Assembly: GCF_947503385.1 (NCBI RefSeq)
Contig: NZ_CANNDO010000003.1
Coordinates: 310,001-374,000, forward strand
DNA from: an uncultured Tateyamaria sp.
GTDB taxonomy: Bacteria; Pseudomonadota; Alphaproteobacteria; Rhodobacterales; Rhodobacteraceae
DNA: 64,000 nt
Direction: 5' to 3'
The translations under genes were made by a program, and so were the position numbers. The notes under the pieces are model-generated. The model searched no databases. It was not told the DNA's origin and saw nothing but the letters and a program-made list of their open reading frames with translations. This document shows positions 33,096-42,053 of this stretch, in pieces (positions within the stretch are counted from its first letter, which is position 1; the number at the start of each line of letters is the position of its first letter).

Positions 33096-34061
33096 CTAGC
33101 CCGTGACCTCGATCACGACCTTGCCCGTTGCCCGCCGGGTCCGCAGCAGCTCCAGCCCGTCATTCGCCGCTTCGAGCGGCAGCACATTGCTGACATGCGG
33201 TGTCAATCGACCTTGGGCATACCAGCCGAACAGCACCTCAAAACTGTCCGTCAGGACCTTGGGGTTCACTTGCATGTAGCCGCCCCAATAGAATCCCAGT
33301 ACCGTCAGGTTTTTGACCAGCAGGTAGTTTGCCGGTATTTGCGGCACCGTCCCGCTGGCAAATCCAAGCGGCAGCAGCCGCGCCTCCGGATTGCAGGCTC
33401 GCAAGGCCGCATCAAACAGATCGCCCCCCACTGGGTCATAGACCACGTCAGCCCCCCCCAATGCCTTCACTTCGGCGCGCAGATCACATGTATCGCTGTC
33501 CAACAGGTGGTCTGCGCCCGCTTGGCGCGCCACCTCCAGCTTGTCGGCGCCACGGGCACAGGCGATCACCTCCGCGCCCATCAGTTTGCCCAGTTCAACC
33601 GCTGTCAGACCAACCCCGCCCGACGCCCCAAGAACCAGCAACCGTTCACCGGGCTGCATCCGCGCCTTGTAGTCCAGCGCGACATGGCTGGTGCCATAGG
33701 CCACGAGGAACGCCGCCGCATCGACAAAGCTCATCTCGTCGGGGATCGGCACGCAAATTTCGGCGGGCAGGGCCGCGTATTCCGCCAGCCCACCGAACCC
33801 GGCATAGGCCGCAACGCGCTGGCCCACGGCCAGATGGGTCACCCCCTCGCCTACGGCATCAACCGTCCCGGCCATTTCCATGCCAAGGGTCGCGGGCAGT
33901 ATTGGTTTTTCCTGATAAGTCCCCTTCACGATCAAAAGATCGCCAAAGTTCAGACCACAAGCGGCCACCCGCACCAGTACCTCGCCCGCACCGGGCGACG
34001 GCACTGCCACATCACGCAGGGCCAGAGGATGACCCAGTTCCACCACTTGCATTGCACGCAT
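33096..34061 (-). CDS. NADPH:quinone oxidoreductase family protein (zinc-free MDR)
   Basis: A 321-residue medium-chain reductase of the quinone oxidoreductase type. It lacks the zinc-binding residues of alcohol dehydrogenases and shows GLNFGDLLIVKGTYQEKP, PATLGMEMAGTVDAVGEGV, and the NADPH site VLGASGGVGLTAVELGKLMG. Such enzymes reduce quinones or enoyl compounds with NADPH; substrate unknown. ATG 34061 (MRAMQVVELG) is chosen over 34118. The preceding gene on this strand is a 77-residue membrane protein, 25 bp away. Confidence 0.9.
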   Translation of the reverse strand: MRAMQVVELGHPLALRDVAVPSPGAGEVLVRVAACGLNFGDLLIVKGTYQEKPILPATLGMEMAGTVDAVGEGVTHLAVGQRVAAYAGFGGLAEYAALPAEICVPIPDEMSFVDAAAFLVAYGTSHVALDYKARMQPGERLLVLGASGGVGLTAVELGKLMGAEVIACARGADKLEVARQAGADHLLDSDTCDLRAEVKALGGADVVYDPVGGDLFDAALRACNPEARLLPLGFASGTVPQIPANYLLVKNLTVLGFYWGGYMQVNPKVLTDSFEVLFGWYAQGRLTPHVSNVLPLEAANDGLELLRTRRATGKVVIEVTG

Positions 34062-34086
34062 ATCGACCCCTCGCAGTTCCGGGGGC

Positions 34087-34320
34087 TTAATCCGCGTCCC
34101 CAATCCGGTGCACGGCATACCCCACCTGCACGGCAGCGAAAAGCAGGCCGTTGGACACCCAGATCAGCACAAGCGCCAGCAACGCATCACCCGATGGCGC
34201 CAGCGTGTCGTAAAAGCCATTGATGTTGAAGTGCCACAGCGCCGTGATCAATGCCGCAGACAGCGTCAGACCAATGGCCGTGGCGTTCAGGAACAGGCGA
34301 GGCAGCGAAACATAAGACAT
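34087..34320 (-). CDS. Small two-helix membrane protein, 77 aa
   Basis: ATG 34320 gives a protein with two membrane segments (NATAIGLTLSAALITALWHF and ALLALVLIWVSNGLLFAAVQ) joined by a short polar loop (NINGFYDTLAPSGD). No family recognised. It sits 48 bp after nusB and 25 bp before the quinone oxidoreductase gene on the same strand, and may be the tail of the riboflavin-nusB transcript. Confidence 0.72.
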   Translation of the reverse strand: MSYVSLPRLFLNATAIGLTLSAALITALWHFNINGFYDTLAPSGDALLALVLIWVSNGLLFAAVQVGYAVHRIGDAD

Positions 34321-34368
34321 GTGCCTTAAGACTAGCCGCCCCAGCCACAAAGTCCACGCCAGTGCAGA

Positions 34369-34836
34369 TCAGAACGCGTCGGGCCGCGCCTCGCGCGCCA
34401 TGTGATCCAGCACGGCATTGACGAATTTTGGCTCCTGACCATCGGGAAAGAACGCGCGCGCGACGTCAACATATTCCGTGATCACCACCCGCGGCGGCGT
34501 GCCGGTGTCGCGCAACTCTGCACCGGCCGCCCGAAACAGCGCCCGCAATGTCGGATCAATGCGCGCAATCGGCCATTTCGCCACCAGCGCCCGGTCGGTC
34601 GCCTGATCAATCGGAGCCTGATAGTTGACAGCATCTTCCATCACCCGGGCAAAGTGATCGGGATCGCCCTCTGCCAGTTCGTCCCCGTCATAGACCGCAC
34701 CGAAACGGTGATCCATGAACTCGGCCCGGACTGCATCGACGGTCTGGCCCGATTGCTCCATCTGAAACAGCGCCTGCACGGCATAAAGCCGTGCTGCCGA
34801 CCGCATCTTGCGTTTCTGATTTCCCGAAAGGGTCAT
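34369..34836 (-). CDS. nusB: Transcription antitermination factor NusB
   Basis: A 155-residue all-helical RNA-binding protein that with S10 (NusE) promotes antitermination on rRNA operons. The family opening SAARLYAVQALFQMEQSGQT and the C-terminal pattern RAGAELRDTGTPPRVVITEY followed by DVARAFFPDGQEPKFVNAVL are clear. Its start overlaps the ribH stop by 4 bp, the usual ribH-nusB coupling in proteobacteria. Confidence 0.96.
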   Translation of the reverse strand: MTLSGNQKRKMRSAARLYAVQALFQMEQSGQTVDAVRAEFMDHRFGAVYDGDELAEGDPDHFARVMEDAVNYQAPIDQATDRALVAKWPIARIDPTLRALFRAAGAELRDTGTPPRVVITEYVDVARAFFPDGQEPKFVNAVLDHMAREARPDAF

Positions 34837-35378
34837 GCTTGGTTGGGCCTCATCTCACCGGCAAGGATCGTGTCTTCTCCGGTCGGTTTGAAACCGACCC
34901 CCTTGCTCTGGCGGCCCCACTTACGGCTGAGCGCGATCAGGTGCAAGGCCGCAGCAGCCGCTCCGCCGCCTTTGTTCTGGCCTTCGGGATCGGCGCGCAC
35001 CTCGGCCTGTTCCACGGTCTCGACCGTCAGAATTCCGTTGCCAATGCACAGCCCCTGCAGACCCAGCAATTGCAAGGCCCGGCTGCTGTCGTTGCACACC
35101 GTCTCGTAGTGGGTGGTTTCGCCCCGGATCACGCAGCCAAGGGCCACGTATCCGTCAAAATTCGACATCCGCTCGGAAATGCCAATGGCCGTGGGAATCT
35201 CCAGTGCACCGGGCATTTCGACCAGATCCCACGTGGCACCTGCCGCCTCGATCTCGGCTTTGGCCCCGGCGACCATGTTGTCGGCAATCGCCTTGTAATA
35301 GGGCGACACCACGATCAACAATTTCGTGGGTGCGTCAAAGCTGGGCCGTTCCAGCACGTGATGTTCGATGGATGCCAT
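34833..35378 (-). CDS. ribH: 6,7-dimethyl-8-ribityllumazine synthase
   Basis: A 181-residue enzyme that condenses the RibB and RibD-derived products to lumazine, the precursor of riboflavin. Motifs: SPYYKAIADNMVAGAKAEIE, EMPGALEIPTAIG, the conserved ALGCVIRGETTHYETVCN with the catalytic His, and GILTVETVEQA. A short C-terminal extension follows (KGVGFKPTGEDTILAGEMRP). The gene begins directly at the ribB stop (35379) and overlaps nusB. Confidence 0.96.
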   Translation of the reverse strand: MASIEHHVLERPSFDAPTKLLIVVSPYYKAIADNMVAGAKAEIEAAGATWDLVEMPGALEIPTAIGISERMSNFDGYVALGCVIRGETTHYETVCNDSSRALQLLGLQGLCIGNGILTVETVEQAEVRADPEGQNKGGGAAAAALHLIALSRKWGRQSKGVGFKPTGEDTILAGEMRPNQA

Positions 35379-36503
35379 TCAGGTGTCTCCGGGAATGGGG
35401 CGTGTGCCCACGATCTCAAGGTCATAAGCGCTGAGGCCCACATAAGTTGTCCGCGGGCTGTTGGTCAGCAGGATCAGGCGGGTCAGACCCATATTCGACA
35501 GCATCTGCGCGCCCAGACCGATATTCTTGACCACGCGCGGGCCATCATCCTCATCGTCCGAAAACAGCGCCTTGCGCGGCTCGCGGAAGAGGCAGACGAC
35601 ACCGCGCCCCTCCGCGGCAATTGCCTCCATCGCGCGCGGCAGTTCGCCCACAGGTTTGGGCCCAAGGCCAAGGATATCCGTCACCTCGTTTAGCGCATGG
35701 GTGCGGACCAATACAGGCGCGTCCGAACTCAGATCACCCTTGGACAGCGTCACATGTTCAATCCCATGGGTCTGGTCCGTGAAAATCCGCATGTCCCAGT
35801 CGCCGCCATGTTGCGAGGTGATGGTCCGGCGATCCGTCTCGACCACCAGATTATCGTGCCGCCGCCGGTAAGCGATCAGATCAGAAATTGTCCCGATCTT
35901 CAGCCCGTGGGTCCGCGCATAGGCCACCAGATCGGGCAGCCGCGCCATCTCTCCGTCTTCCTTCATGATCTCGCAGATCACGCTTGACGGGTAGTGCCCG
36001 GCCAGCCGCGCCACATCACAGCCCGCCTCGGTATGGCCTGCACGAACCAGCACGCCCCCCTTGCGGGCGCGCAGCGGAAAAACATGGCCCGGTGTGGCGA
36101 TGTCAGCGCCCGTGGCCTGCGGATTGATCGCCGTGGCAATAGTTCGCGCCCGGTCACCGGCGGAAATGCCGGTGCTCACCCCCTCCCGCGCCTCAATGGA
36201 CACGGTAAAGGCCGTCTCATGCCGGGACGAATTGTGCATCGCCATCATGGGCAGTCCCAGCGCCTCAATGCGCTCCGCAGGCAGCGTCAGGCAAATCAGC
36301 CCGCGCCCATGGGTGGCCATGAAATTCACCGCCTCGGGCGTCGCAAAATCGGCGGGGATCACCAGATCACCCTCATTCTCGCGATCCTCATGATCAACCA
36401 GAACAAACATCCGGCCCTGCCGCGCCTCTTCGATGATCTCCTCGATGGGAGAAATGGCGTTGACCAGATCCTTCTCGACCGGTCCGGGCGTTTCAAAGCT
36501 CAT
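35379..36503 (-). CDS. ribB: 3,4-dihydroxy-2-butanone-4-phosphate synthase RibB with degenerate RibA-like domain
   Basis: A 374-residue protein. Residues about 12-215 are a complete RibB domain: MFVLVDHEDRENEGDLVIPA (acidic metal-binding loop), THGRGLICLTLP, and HVFPLRARKGGVLVRAGHTE. It makes dihydroxybutanone phosphate from ribulose 5-phosphate. The C-terminal part looks like GTP cyclohydrolase II, yet the zinc-ligand cysteines are missing: where RibA has a Cys triad, the sequence runs VRTHALNEVTDILGLGPKPV, and only a single Cys (VVCLF) remains nearby. So RibA activity must come from elsewhere. ATG 36503 (MSFETPG) has AAAGG upstream. Confidence 0.93.
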   Translation of the reverse strand: MSFETPGPVEKDLVNAISPIEEIIEEARQGRMFVLVDHEDRENEGDLVIPADFATPEAVNFMATHGRGLICLTLPAERIEALGLPMMAMHNSSRHETAFTVSIEAREGVSTGISAGDRARTIATAINPQATGADIATPGHVFPLRARKGGVLVRAGHTEAGCDVARLAGHYPSSVICEIMKEDGEMARLPDLVAYARTHGLKIGTISDLIAYRRRHDNLVVETDRRTITSQHGGDWDMRIFTDQTHGIEHVTLSKGDLSSDAPVLVRTHALNEVTDILGLGPKPVGELPRAMEAIAAEGRGVVCLFREPRKALFSDDEDDGPRVVKNIGLGAQMLSNMGLTRLILLTNSPRTTYVGLSAYDLEIVGTRPIPGDT

Positions 36504-36583
36504 TGGGGCACCTTTGGCAGCGATTGTGCGCGACATAACCGAACCAAACCCCACTTGCCAGTGGGACGCCACGCACATCCCAT
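36500..36583 (-). CDS. Possible upstream ORF in ribB leader, 27 aa
   Basis: ATG 36583 follows GGAGG by 6 nt and encodes a 27-residue peptide beginning MGCAWRPTGKWGLVRL, ending with TGA that overlaps the ribB ATG (ATGA). Spacing and ribosome site suggest translational coupling. Against it, the composition (Arg, Cys, Trp) is not that of a stable protein, and a hairpin (CCCACT-TGCC-AGTGGG, 36550-36565) lies within it. Low confidence; it may be a leader peptide or chance. Confidence 0.25.
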   Translation of the reverse strand: MGCAWRPTGKWGLVRLCRAQSLPKVPQ

Positions 36584-36715
36584 GCGCGCCTCCGTCTCTG
36601 TCCCCAAAAATCCCCCCCCGGGAGGGCCGGTCAGCCGCCCACCCGCACCACAACATGATGCGAGCACGGCAGCCATTCGCACCAGAATCGTGTCAGGCGC
36701 AGCCTGTCCTTTGGC

Positions 36716-37303
36716 TCAGCCGACCTCGGCCAAGCGGGCGACATAGCGGGCCAGCGTGTCGATCTCGAGGTTCACACCATCGCCAACGGCCACATCACCC
36801 CAGGTCGTAACCTGTTTGGTATGGGGGATAAAATTGATACCAAACACCGCCCCCTCGACCTCGTTCACGGTCAGGGATGTCCCGTTCAGCGCAACCGACC
36901 CTTTGGGCGCGATGAACCGCGCCAGCGCCTCTGGCGCGCGCAACTGCACCCGTGTGCTGTCACCTTCGTCCTTGACCGAAACCACCTCGGCCACGCCGTC
37001 CACATGGCCGGATACGATATGCCCGCCCAATTCGTCACCCACACGCAACGCGCGTTCAAGGTTCACGCGCTTTCCTACAGCCCATGACGACAAGTTGGTC
37101 TTTGACACCGTTTCGGCGCTCACCTGCACCTCGTACCAGTCGGGGCCCAGATCGACGACCGTCAGGCACACACCATCAGACGCAATCGACGCGCCCAAAT
37201 CGATAGTGTCTGTGTCATACCCTGTGCCGATCCGGACCCGCAGATCGCCTTCCTCGACCATCTGTGTGATGGTGCCGATATCCGTGATAATGCCTGTGAA
37301 CAT
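36716..37303 (-). CDS. ribE: Riboflavin synthase alpha subunit
   Basis: A 195-residue enzyme that dismutates two lumazines into riboflavin. It opens with the invariant MFTGIITDIGTI, which fixes the start at ATG 37303. Two homologous lumazine-binding halves are visible (DGVCLTVVDLGPDWYEVQVS and NGTSLTVNEVEGAVFGINFI), and the GDELGGHIVSGHVDGVAEVV stretch spans the interdomain site. Upstream, the strand switches to a capsule gene. Between its stop and ribB are 212 bp with no recognisable FMN riboswitch. Confidence 0.96.
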   Translation of the reverse strand: MFTGIITDIGTITQMVEEGDLRVRIGTGYDTDTIDLGASIASDGVCLTVVDLGPDWYEVQVSAETVSKTNLSSWAVGKRVNLERALRVGDELGGHIVSGHVDGVAEVVSVKDEGDSTRVQLRAPEALARFIAPKGSVALNGTSLTVNEVEGAVFGINFIPHTKQVTTWGDVAVGDGVNLEIDTLARYVARLAEVG

Positions 37304-37454
37304 GCCATATCTCCCACGCTTGCGACCGAGGTAGCTGCGGCAACGTCCAAGGGCAAGAGCCCAGCCATTTGCGTTAAACCGCGCCATGAGCCATAAAATC
37401 GCCCCAGTCACCTGTTCATCTTGGGTTAACGACATGCCGCGTATTAGAAACGAG

Positions 37455-38747
37455 ATGACATTGACCGCCCCCGACACACGCGTGTTCCTGTTTCTGCAGG
37501 GACCTCACGGGCCCTTCTTTCACCGCTTGGGCGCGATGCTGCGCCGTGCGGGTTCTGCTGTGTGGCGTGTGGGCTTCAACGCGGGAGACCGCGCCTTCTG
37601 GTTTCACCCGCGCAGCTACATCCCCTATCGCGGCACCGCCACAGACTGGCCTGCCACATTTGCCCGGCTGATCGATGACAAGGCCGTCACCGACATTGTG
37701 CTCTATGGCGACGTGCGTCCCGTTCACGCCGAAGCGGTGGCCGAGGCCGAGCGCCGGGGCCTGACCGTCCATGTCTTCGAAGAGGGGTATATGCGGCCCT
37801 ATTGGGTCACGTATGAGCGGGGCGGCACCAACGGAAACTCCCGGTTGATGGACATGTCCGTCGCGGACATGCAGGCCGCACTTGCCCTGTCGGATATGGA
37901 GGCGCCCTTGCCCCCCGGTCACTGGGGCGACATGCGCCAGCATGTCTTTTACGGCGCGCTCTACCACTGGTTCGTGATGTTCCGAAACGGCGATTACCGT
38001 AATTTCCAACCACATCGCTCGCTCACTGTGGCCAAGGAATTCCAGTTGTATCTCAAACGCTTGCTGCTGATGCCGTTCCAAACGCTGGACCGGGTACAGG
38101 CGACACTGCGCATCCGATATGGTGGGTTTCCCTACCACCTCGCACTCCTGCAGCTCGAACATGACAGCAGCTTTCAGGAACACTCGCCCTTTTCCACCAT
38201 GACCGACTTTCTGGAACTGGTCATCGACGGTTTTGCCAAGGGCGCGCCGGGGCACCACCACCTCGTGATAAAGGCGCACCCGCTCGAAGATGGGCGCACA
38301 CCGATCCGCCGCACCATCCGCCAACTGGCCCGCCAAAAGGGTCTGCAAGACCGGGTCCATTACGTGCGCGGCGGCAAGCTCGCCCAGCTTTTGAACGACG
38401 CGCGCAGTGCCGTGACAGTAAACTCCACGGCTGCTCAACAGGTGCTGTGGCGCGGCATCCCGCTCAAGGTCTTTGGCCGCGCCGTGTTCGCGAAACCAGA
38501 ATTTGTCAGCGATCAGCCCTTGCCGGATTTCTTTGCCGGGGCCAGTCGCCCGGACAGCCGCGCCTACAAGGATTACCGCCGCTACCTGCTGGAAACGAGC
38601 CAGTTGCCCGGCGGCTTCTATTCGGCCCGCGGGCGCAGGCAATTGTTGCGACAGGTTGTCGACATGATGCTGTCGCCCGAAGATCCCTATGATGCACTCG
38701 CCTCCGGCACCGCGGCCCCAAGGCAACAGTTGCGGTTGGTCACATGA
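37455..38747 (+). CDS. kpsS: Capsular polysaccharide glycosyltransferase KpsS-like
   Basis: A 430-residue cytoplasmic protein of the KpsS/LipB family, which together with KpsC builds the Kdo linker on phosphatidylglycerol that anchors group-2 capsules. It opens RVFLFLQGPHGPFFHRLGAM and shows HVFEEGYMRPYWVTYERGG, FKxHPL-type text (LVIKAHPLEDGRTPIRRTIR) and VTVNSTAAQQVLWRGIPLKV, the conserved nucleotide-sugar region shared with KpsC. ATG 37455 is preferred; 37434 is in frame too. It is divergent from ribE and followed after 146 bp by the exporter gene. Confidence 0.9.
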   Translation: MTLTAPDTRVFLFLQGPHGPFFHRLGAMLRRAGSAVWRVGFNAGDRAFWFHPRSYIPYRGTATDWPATFARLIDDKAVTDIVLYGDVRPVHAEAVAEAERRGLTVHVFEEGYMRPYWVTYERGGTNGNSRLMDMSVADMQAALALSDMEAPLPPGHWGDMRQHVFYGALYHWFVMFRNGDYRNFQPHRSLTVAKEFQLYLKRLLLMPFQTLDRVQATLRIRYGGFPYHLALLQLEHDSSFQEHSPFSTMTDFLELVIDGFAKGAPGHHHLVIKAHPLEDGRTPIRRTIRQLARQKGLQDRVHYVRGGKLAQLLNDARSAVTVNSTAAQQVLWRGIPLKVFGRAVFAKPEFVSDQPLPDFFAGASRPDSRAYKDYRRYLLETSQLPGGFYSARGRRQLLRQVVDMMLSPEDPYDALASGTAAPRQQLRLVT

Positions 38748-38893
38748 GCGGCACAACCCCTATGGCTGGATTTTTGATCGTGACTCCGGTAGGTTGACAC
38801 GCAATTGGCACCGAAAAATCGGGCCAGACAACAATAATCAGGTGCTGCAAACTGGCACCGCGAGGCAGAAAATCAGGTCGAGGAGACCAAGCA

Positions 38894-40030
38894 GTGACTT
38901 TCCCGACATTCCGCTGGGCGCGCGTCGTCGCGTTGTTTTTGATTTGCACGCTGGTCGCATCCTGTGGTCTGCCGCGCGTCGGCCCCAACAAACGCGAGAT
39001 TTTCGCAGGCTCCGTACAAAAAGAAGGCGACGCCTTTGTCGTGGCGGTGAATGACCGCGTGACGCGGGCCACTGCCGTGACACCCGCCTTGGGCTTTTCG
39101 GAAAACCTTGTGAATGCGGGGCTTGTGGGGTCCGACACGATCCGGCCCGGTGACGTTCTGGGTCTGACCATATGGGAAAATGTCGACGATGGCCTGCTGG
39201 CGGGCGAAGGTGCAAACTCCACCATCCTCGAAGAGGTGCAGGTGGACGGCGCTGGCTTTATCTTTGTGCCCTATGCGGGCCGCATCCGCGCAGCAGGCAA
39301 CACGCCCGAAGCGATCCGCCGCATCATCACCAACCGTCTCGAAGAACAGACGCCCGATCCGCAGGTGCAGGTCCGCCGTGTTGCGGGCGACGGTGCCACC
39401 GTATCGCTGATCGGTGCCGTCGGCGCTCAGGGGGTGTTCGCGATAGAACGTCCCACCCGCACCCTTGCCACGATGCTCGCCCGCGCGGGCGGCGTGACCA
39501 TCGAACCCGAAGTGGCCCAAGTCACCGTCATCCGCGGCAACGTGCGCAGCCAGATCCGCCTGCAAGATCTCTACGATCATCCGGAACTGGACATTGCACT
39601 GCGCGCCGGAGACCGCATTCTGGTCGAAGAGGACACGCGCGCCTTTACCGTTCTGGGTGCAACGGGCGGTCAGGCCCGCATCCCATTTGAAAGCCCGACG
39701 CTCAGCGCCATTGAGGCCATCGCGCAAGTGGGGGGGCTGTCGGCCACGACAGCCGACCCAACCGGCGTCTTTGTGCTGCGCAACGAACCGGCGGAAATTT
39801 CCAACGTGGTGCTTGGTCGCGACGACCTGATTGGCGCGCAACGCATGGTTTACGTGCTGGACCTGACCCAACCCAACGGGCTGTTTCAGGCGCGCGACTT
39901 TGTGATCCGCAATGGCGATACCGTCTATGTGACCGAAGCGCCCTACACGCAATTCTCGCGCATCATCACCGCGCTCACGACACCGGTGGCGGGCATCAAC
40001 CAGCTCTCGACCAGCGTGAGCGGCAACTGA
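38894..40030 (+). CDS. Wza/KpsD-type polysaccharide export lipoprotein
   Basis: A 378-residue outer-membrane polysaccharide exporter. The GTG at 38894 has AGGAGA 7 nt upstream (38881-38886). A signal with lipobox LVASC places lipidated Cys24. The Poly_export domain is seen in IRPGDVLGLTIWENVDDG and QVDGAGFIFVPYAGRIRAAG, followed by two SLBB-like segments (VSLIGAVGAQGVFAIERPTR; FTVLGATGGQARIPFESPTL). It forms the periplasm/outer-membrane channel for capsule export. Its place between kpsS and kpsC supports this. The ABC exporter partners (KpsM, T, E) are not in the window. Confidence 0.92.
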   Translation: MTFPTFRWARVVALFLICTLVASCGLPRVGPNKREIFAGSVQKEGDAFVVAVNDRVTRATAVTPALGFSENLVNAGLVGSDTIRPGDVLGLTIWENVDDGLLAGEGANSTILEEVQVDGAGFIFVPYAGRIRAAGNTPEAIRRIITNRLEEQTPDPQVQVRRVAGDGATVSLIGAVGAQGVFAIERPTRTLATMLARAGGVTIEPEVAQVTVIRGNVRSQIRLQDLYDHPELDIALRAGDRILVEEDTRAFTVLGATGGQARIPFESPTLSAIEAIAQVGGLSATTADPTGVFVLRNEPAEISNVVLGRDDLIGAQRMVYVLDLTQPNGLFQARDFVIRNGDTVYVTEAPYTQFSRIITALTTPVAGINQLSTSVSGN

Positions 40031-40040
40031 CGCCGCGCCT

Positions 40041-42053
40041 ATGACCGGCACGGACACCAAGGCCGCCGGACCTGAAAAGGCCCGGCGGCTTTATGTTTAC
40101 AATGGTGGATTTCTGACCCAGCGCCGCCTGCGGCGCATCCTGCACCACGCGGGCTATACCATCCGCGTGGGGCGGCCCGGTGCGAATGATCTGATCGGCG
40201 TCTGGGGCAATTCACCCACCGCGCATCGCGGACTGGCCGCCGCCACCCGCCATGATGTCCCTGTGGTCCGGGTGGAGGATGCGTTCCTACGGTCGTTGTT
40301 TCCCGGGCGCGCGGGCGCACCGCCGCTGGGTCTGCTCATTGATCACAAAGGCGCGCATTTCGACCCTGCACATCCTTCTGACCTTGAGGTGATGCTGACC
40401 ACGCACCCGCTTGATGACAGCGCTTTGTTGGACCGCGCGCGCGGCGCAATGGCGCGGATGGCCGAGGCGCATTTGAGCAAATACACCGCCTTTGACCCCG
40501 CGCGCCCTGTGCCTGACCCCGGCTATGTGCTGGTGATCGACCAGACCTTTGGCGATGCGTCCGTCACCGCGTCCGGCGCCGACCGCAACCGGTTTCGTGA
40601 GATGCTTTTCGTTGCACTGGACGAACACCCCGGCGCACGCATCGTGATCAAGACACATCCCGAAACCCGTGCAGGGCACCGCCCCGGCTATTTCACGGAT
40701 GCCGACCTGAACGACCGCGTGTCATTTTGCAGCGATCCGGTCAGCCCGTGGACCCTGATGGAAGGGGCGGTGGGCGTCTATACGGTGTCGTCTGGTCTGG
40801 GGTTCGAGGCGATCCTAGCAGGGCACAAACCGCGCGTTTTTGGTCAGCCGTTTTATGCCGGATGGGGCCTCACGCAGGATGAGTTTCCCGTCCAGCGCCG
40901 CCAGCGCAATCTGACGCGGGCGCAGATCTTTGCGGCAGCGATGATCCTGTACCCCACATGGTACGATCCGCATCGCGACTGTTTGTGCGGCCTCGAAACC
41001 GCGATGGAGGCGCTGGCCGCCGAAACCCGCGCCTGGCGCGCCGACCACCGGGGCTGGGTGGCGAGCGGGATGCGCCTGTGGAAACGCGCGCCCCTGCAAC
41101 AGGCCTTTGGACAGTGGAAAGCCGTTACGTTCGAGGACACCCTGGCCCGCGCTCGCGCCAAGGGACAGCCGTGGATGGTCTGGGCAGGCAAGGCAGAGGT
41201 TGGCCACGCGGACGCGGTGCGGGTCGAGGACGGCTTTCTCCGGTCGCGCGGGTTGGGTGCCGCACTTGTGCCGCCGCTGTCATTGGTGACCGATGCCAAG
41301 GGCATCTACTATGACCCCGCACGCGCCAGCGATCTCGAAGACATGATCCGCGCGCGGCGCACCCTGCGCCCCGACCAAAGCCTGCGCGCCGAACGACTGG
41401 TCGCGGCACTGACGCAAAATGCGCTGAGCAAATACAATCTGGGCGGGGCCGTCCCGGATATGCCCGATGGGCCGCGCGTTCTGGTGGTTGGACAGGTCGA
41501 GGATGACGCATCCGTGCGCCTCGGCGCGGGAGAGGTCAACACAAACGCGGCCCTTTTGGCCGCTGCACGTGCGGCACACCCGGATGCCACGCTGATCTAC
41601 AAGCCGCATCCAGATGTTGAAGCGGGGCTGCGCCGCGGCGCGGTAGATGCAAGCGCGCTGGCGGATGTGGTGGCCGAAAACGCAGACATTGCCGCGCTGC
41701 TGGACAAGGTTGATACCGTGTGGACCATGACATCGCTTTCGGGGTTCGAGGCGCTGATGCGGGGCGTGCATGTGGTCACAACCGGCGCGCCCTTTTACGC
41801 CGGATGGGGCCTGACCGAAGATCGTGGCACAGTACCGCCACGGCGGCGTGAGGACGTGCCGCTGCTGGGCCTCGTGCACGCAACGCTCATCGACTATCCC
41901 CGCTACTTTGATCCGGTGACCCGAACGGCCTGCCCGGTTGAGGTCATCGTGGACCGGTTGCGCCGGGATGATGTGCCGCGCCGGGGTCTGGCAAACCGCA
42001 CGCTGTCAAAGTTACAAGGCTTGCTGGCCAGTCAGTCACATCTGTGGCGTTGA
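40041..42053 (+). CDS. kpsC: Capsular polysaccharide glycosyltransferase KpsC-like
   Basis: A 670-residue protein made of two related beta-Kdo-transferase modules. The first (about 15-310) contains VRVEDAFLRSL, YTVSSGLGFEAILAGHKPRV and GQPFYAGWGLTQDE; the second (about 350-640) repeats these as VRVEDGFLRSRGLG, MTSLSGFEALMRGVHVVT and GAPFYAGWGLTEDR. KpsC proteins alternate beta-2,4 and beta-2,7 linked Kdo on the lipid anchor, one module per linkage. Length matches the family. It lies 10 bp after the exporter gene, and its 3' end overlaps convergent ribD by 18 bp. Confidence 0.93.
   Translation: MTGTDTKAAGPEKARRLYVYNGGFLTQRRLRRILHHAGYTIRVGRPGANDLIGVWGNSPTAHRGLAAATRHDVPVVRVEDAFLRSLFPGRAGAPPLGLLIDHKGAHFDPAHPSDLEVMLTTHPLDDSALLDRARGAMARMAEAHLSKYTAFDPARPVPDPGYVLVIDQTFGDASVTASGADRNRFREMLFVALDEHPGARIVIKTHPETRAGHRPGYFTDADLNDRVSFCSDPVSPWTLMEGAVGVYTVSSGLGFEAILAGHKPRVFGQPFYAGWGLTQDEFPVQRRQRNLTRAQIFAAAMILYPTWYDPHRDCLCGLETAMEALAAETRAWRADHRGWVASGMRLWKRAPLQQAFGQWKAVTFEDTLARARAKGQPWMVWAGKAEVGHADAVRVEDGFLRSRGLGAALVPPLSLVTDAKGIYYDPARASDLEDMIRARRTLRPDQSLRAERLVAALTQNALSKYNLGGAVPDMPDGPRVLVVGQVEDDASVRLGAGEVNTNAALLAAARAAHPDATLIYKPHPDVEAGLRRGAVDASALADVVAENADIAALLDKVDTVWTMTSLSGFEALMRGVHVVTTGAPFYAGWGLTEDRGTVPPRRREDVPLLGLVHATLIDYPRYFDPVTRTACPVEVIVDRLRRDDVPRRGLANRTLSKLQGLLASQSHLWR

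Noticed and set aside
36504-36715. FMN riboswitch between ribE and ribB
   Set aside because: I looked on the minus strand for the RFN-type conserved blocks (AGGGGC...ACCGGCGGT) and did not find them.
38744-38797. 17-codon ORF overlapping the kpsS stop (ATGA)
   Set aside because: Too short, no ribosome site, and the frame ends within a probable promoter region (TTGACA at 38794-38799 with no clear -10).
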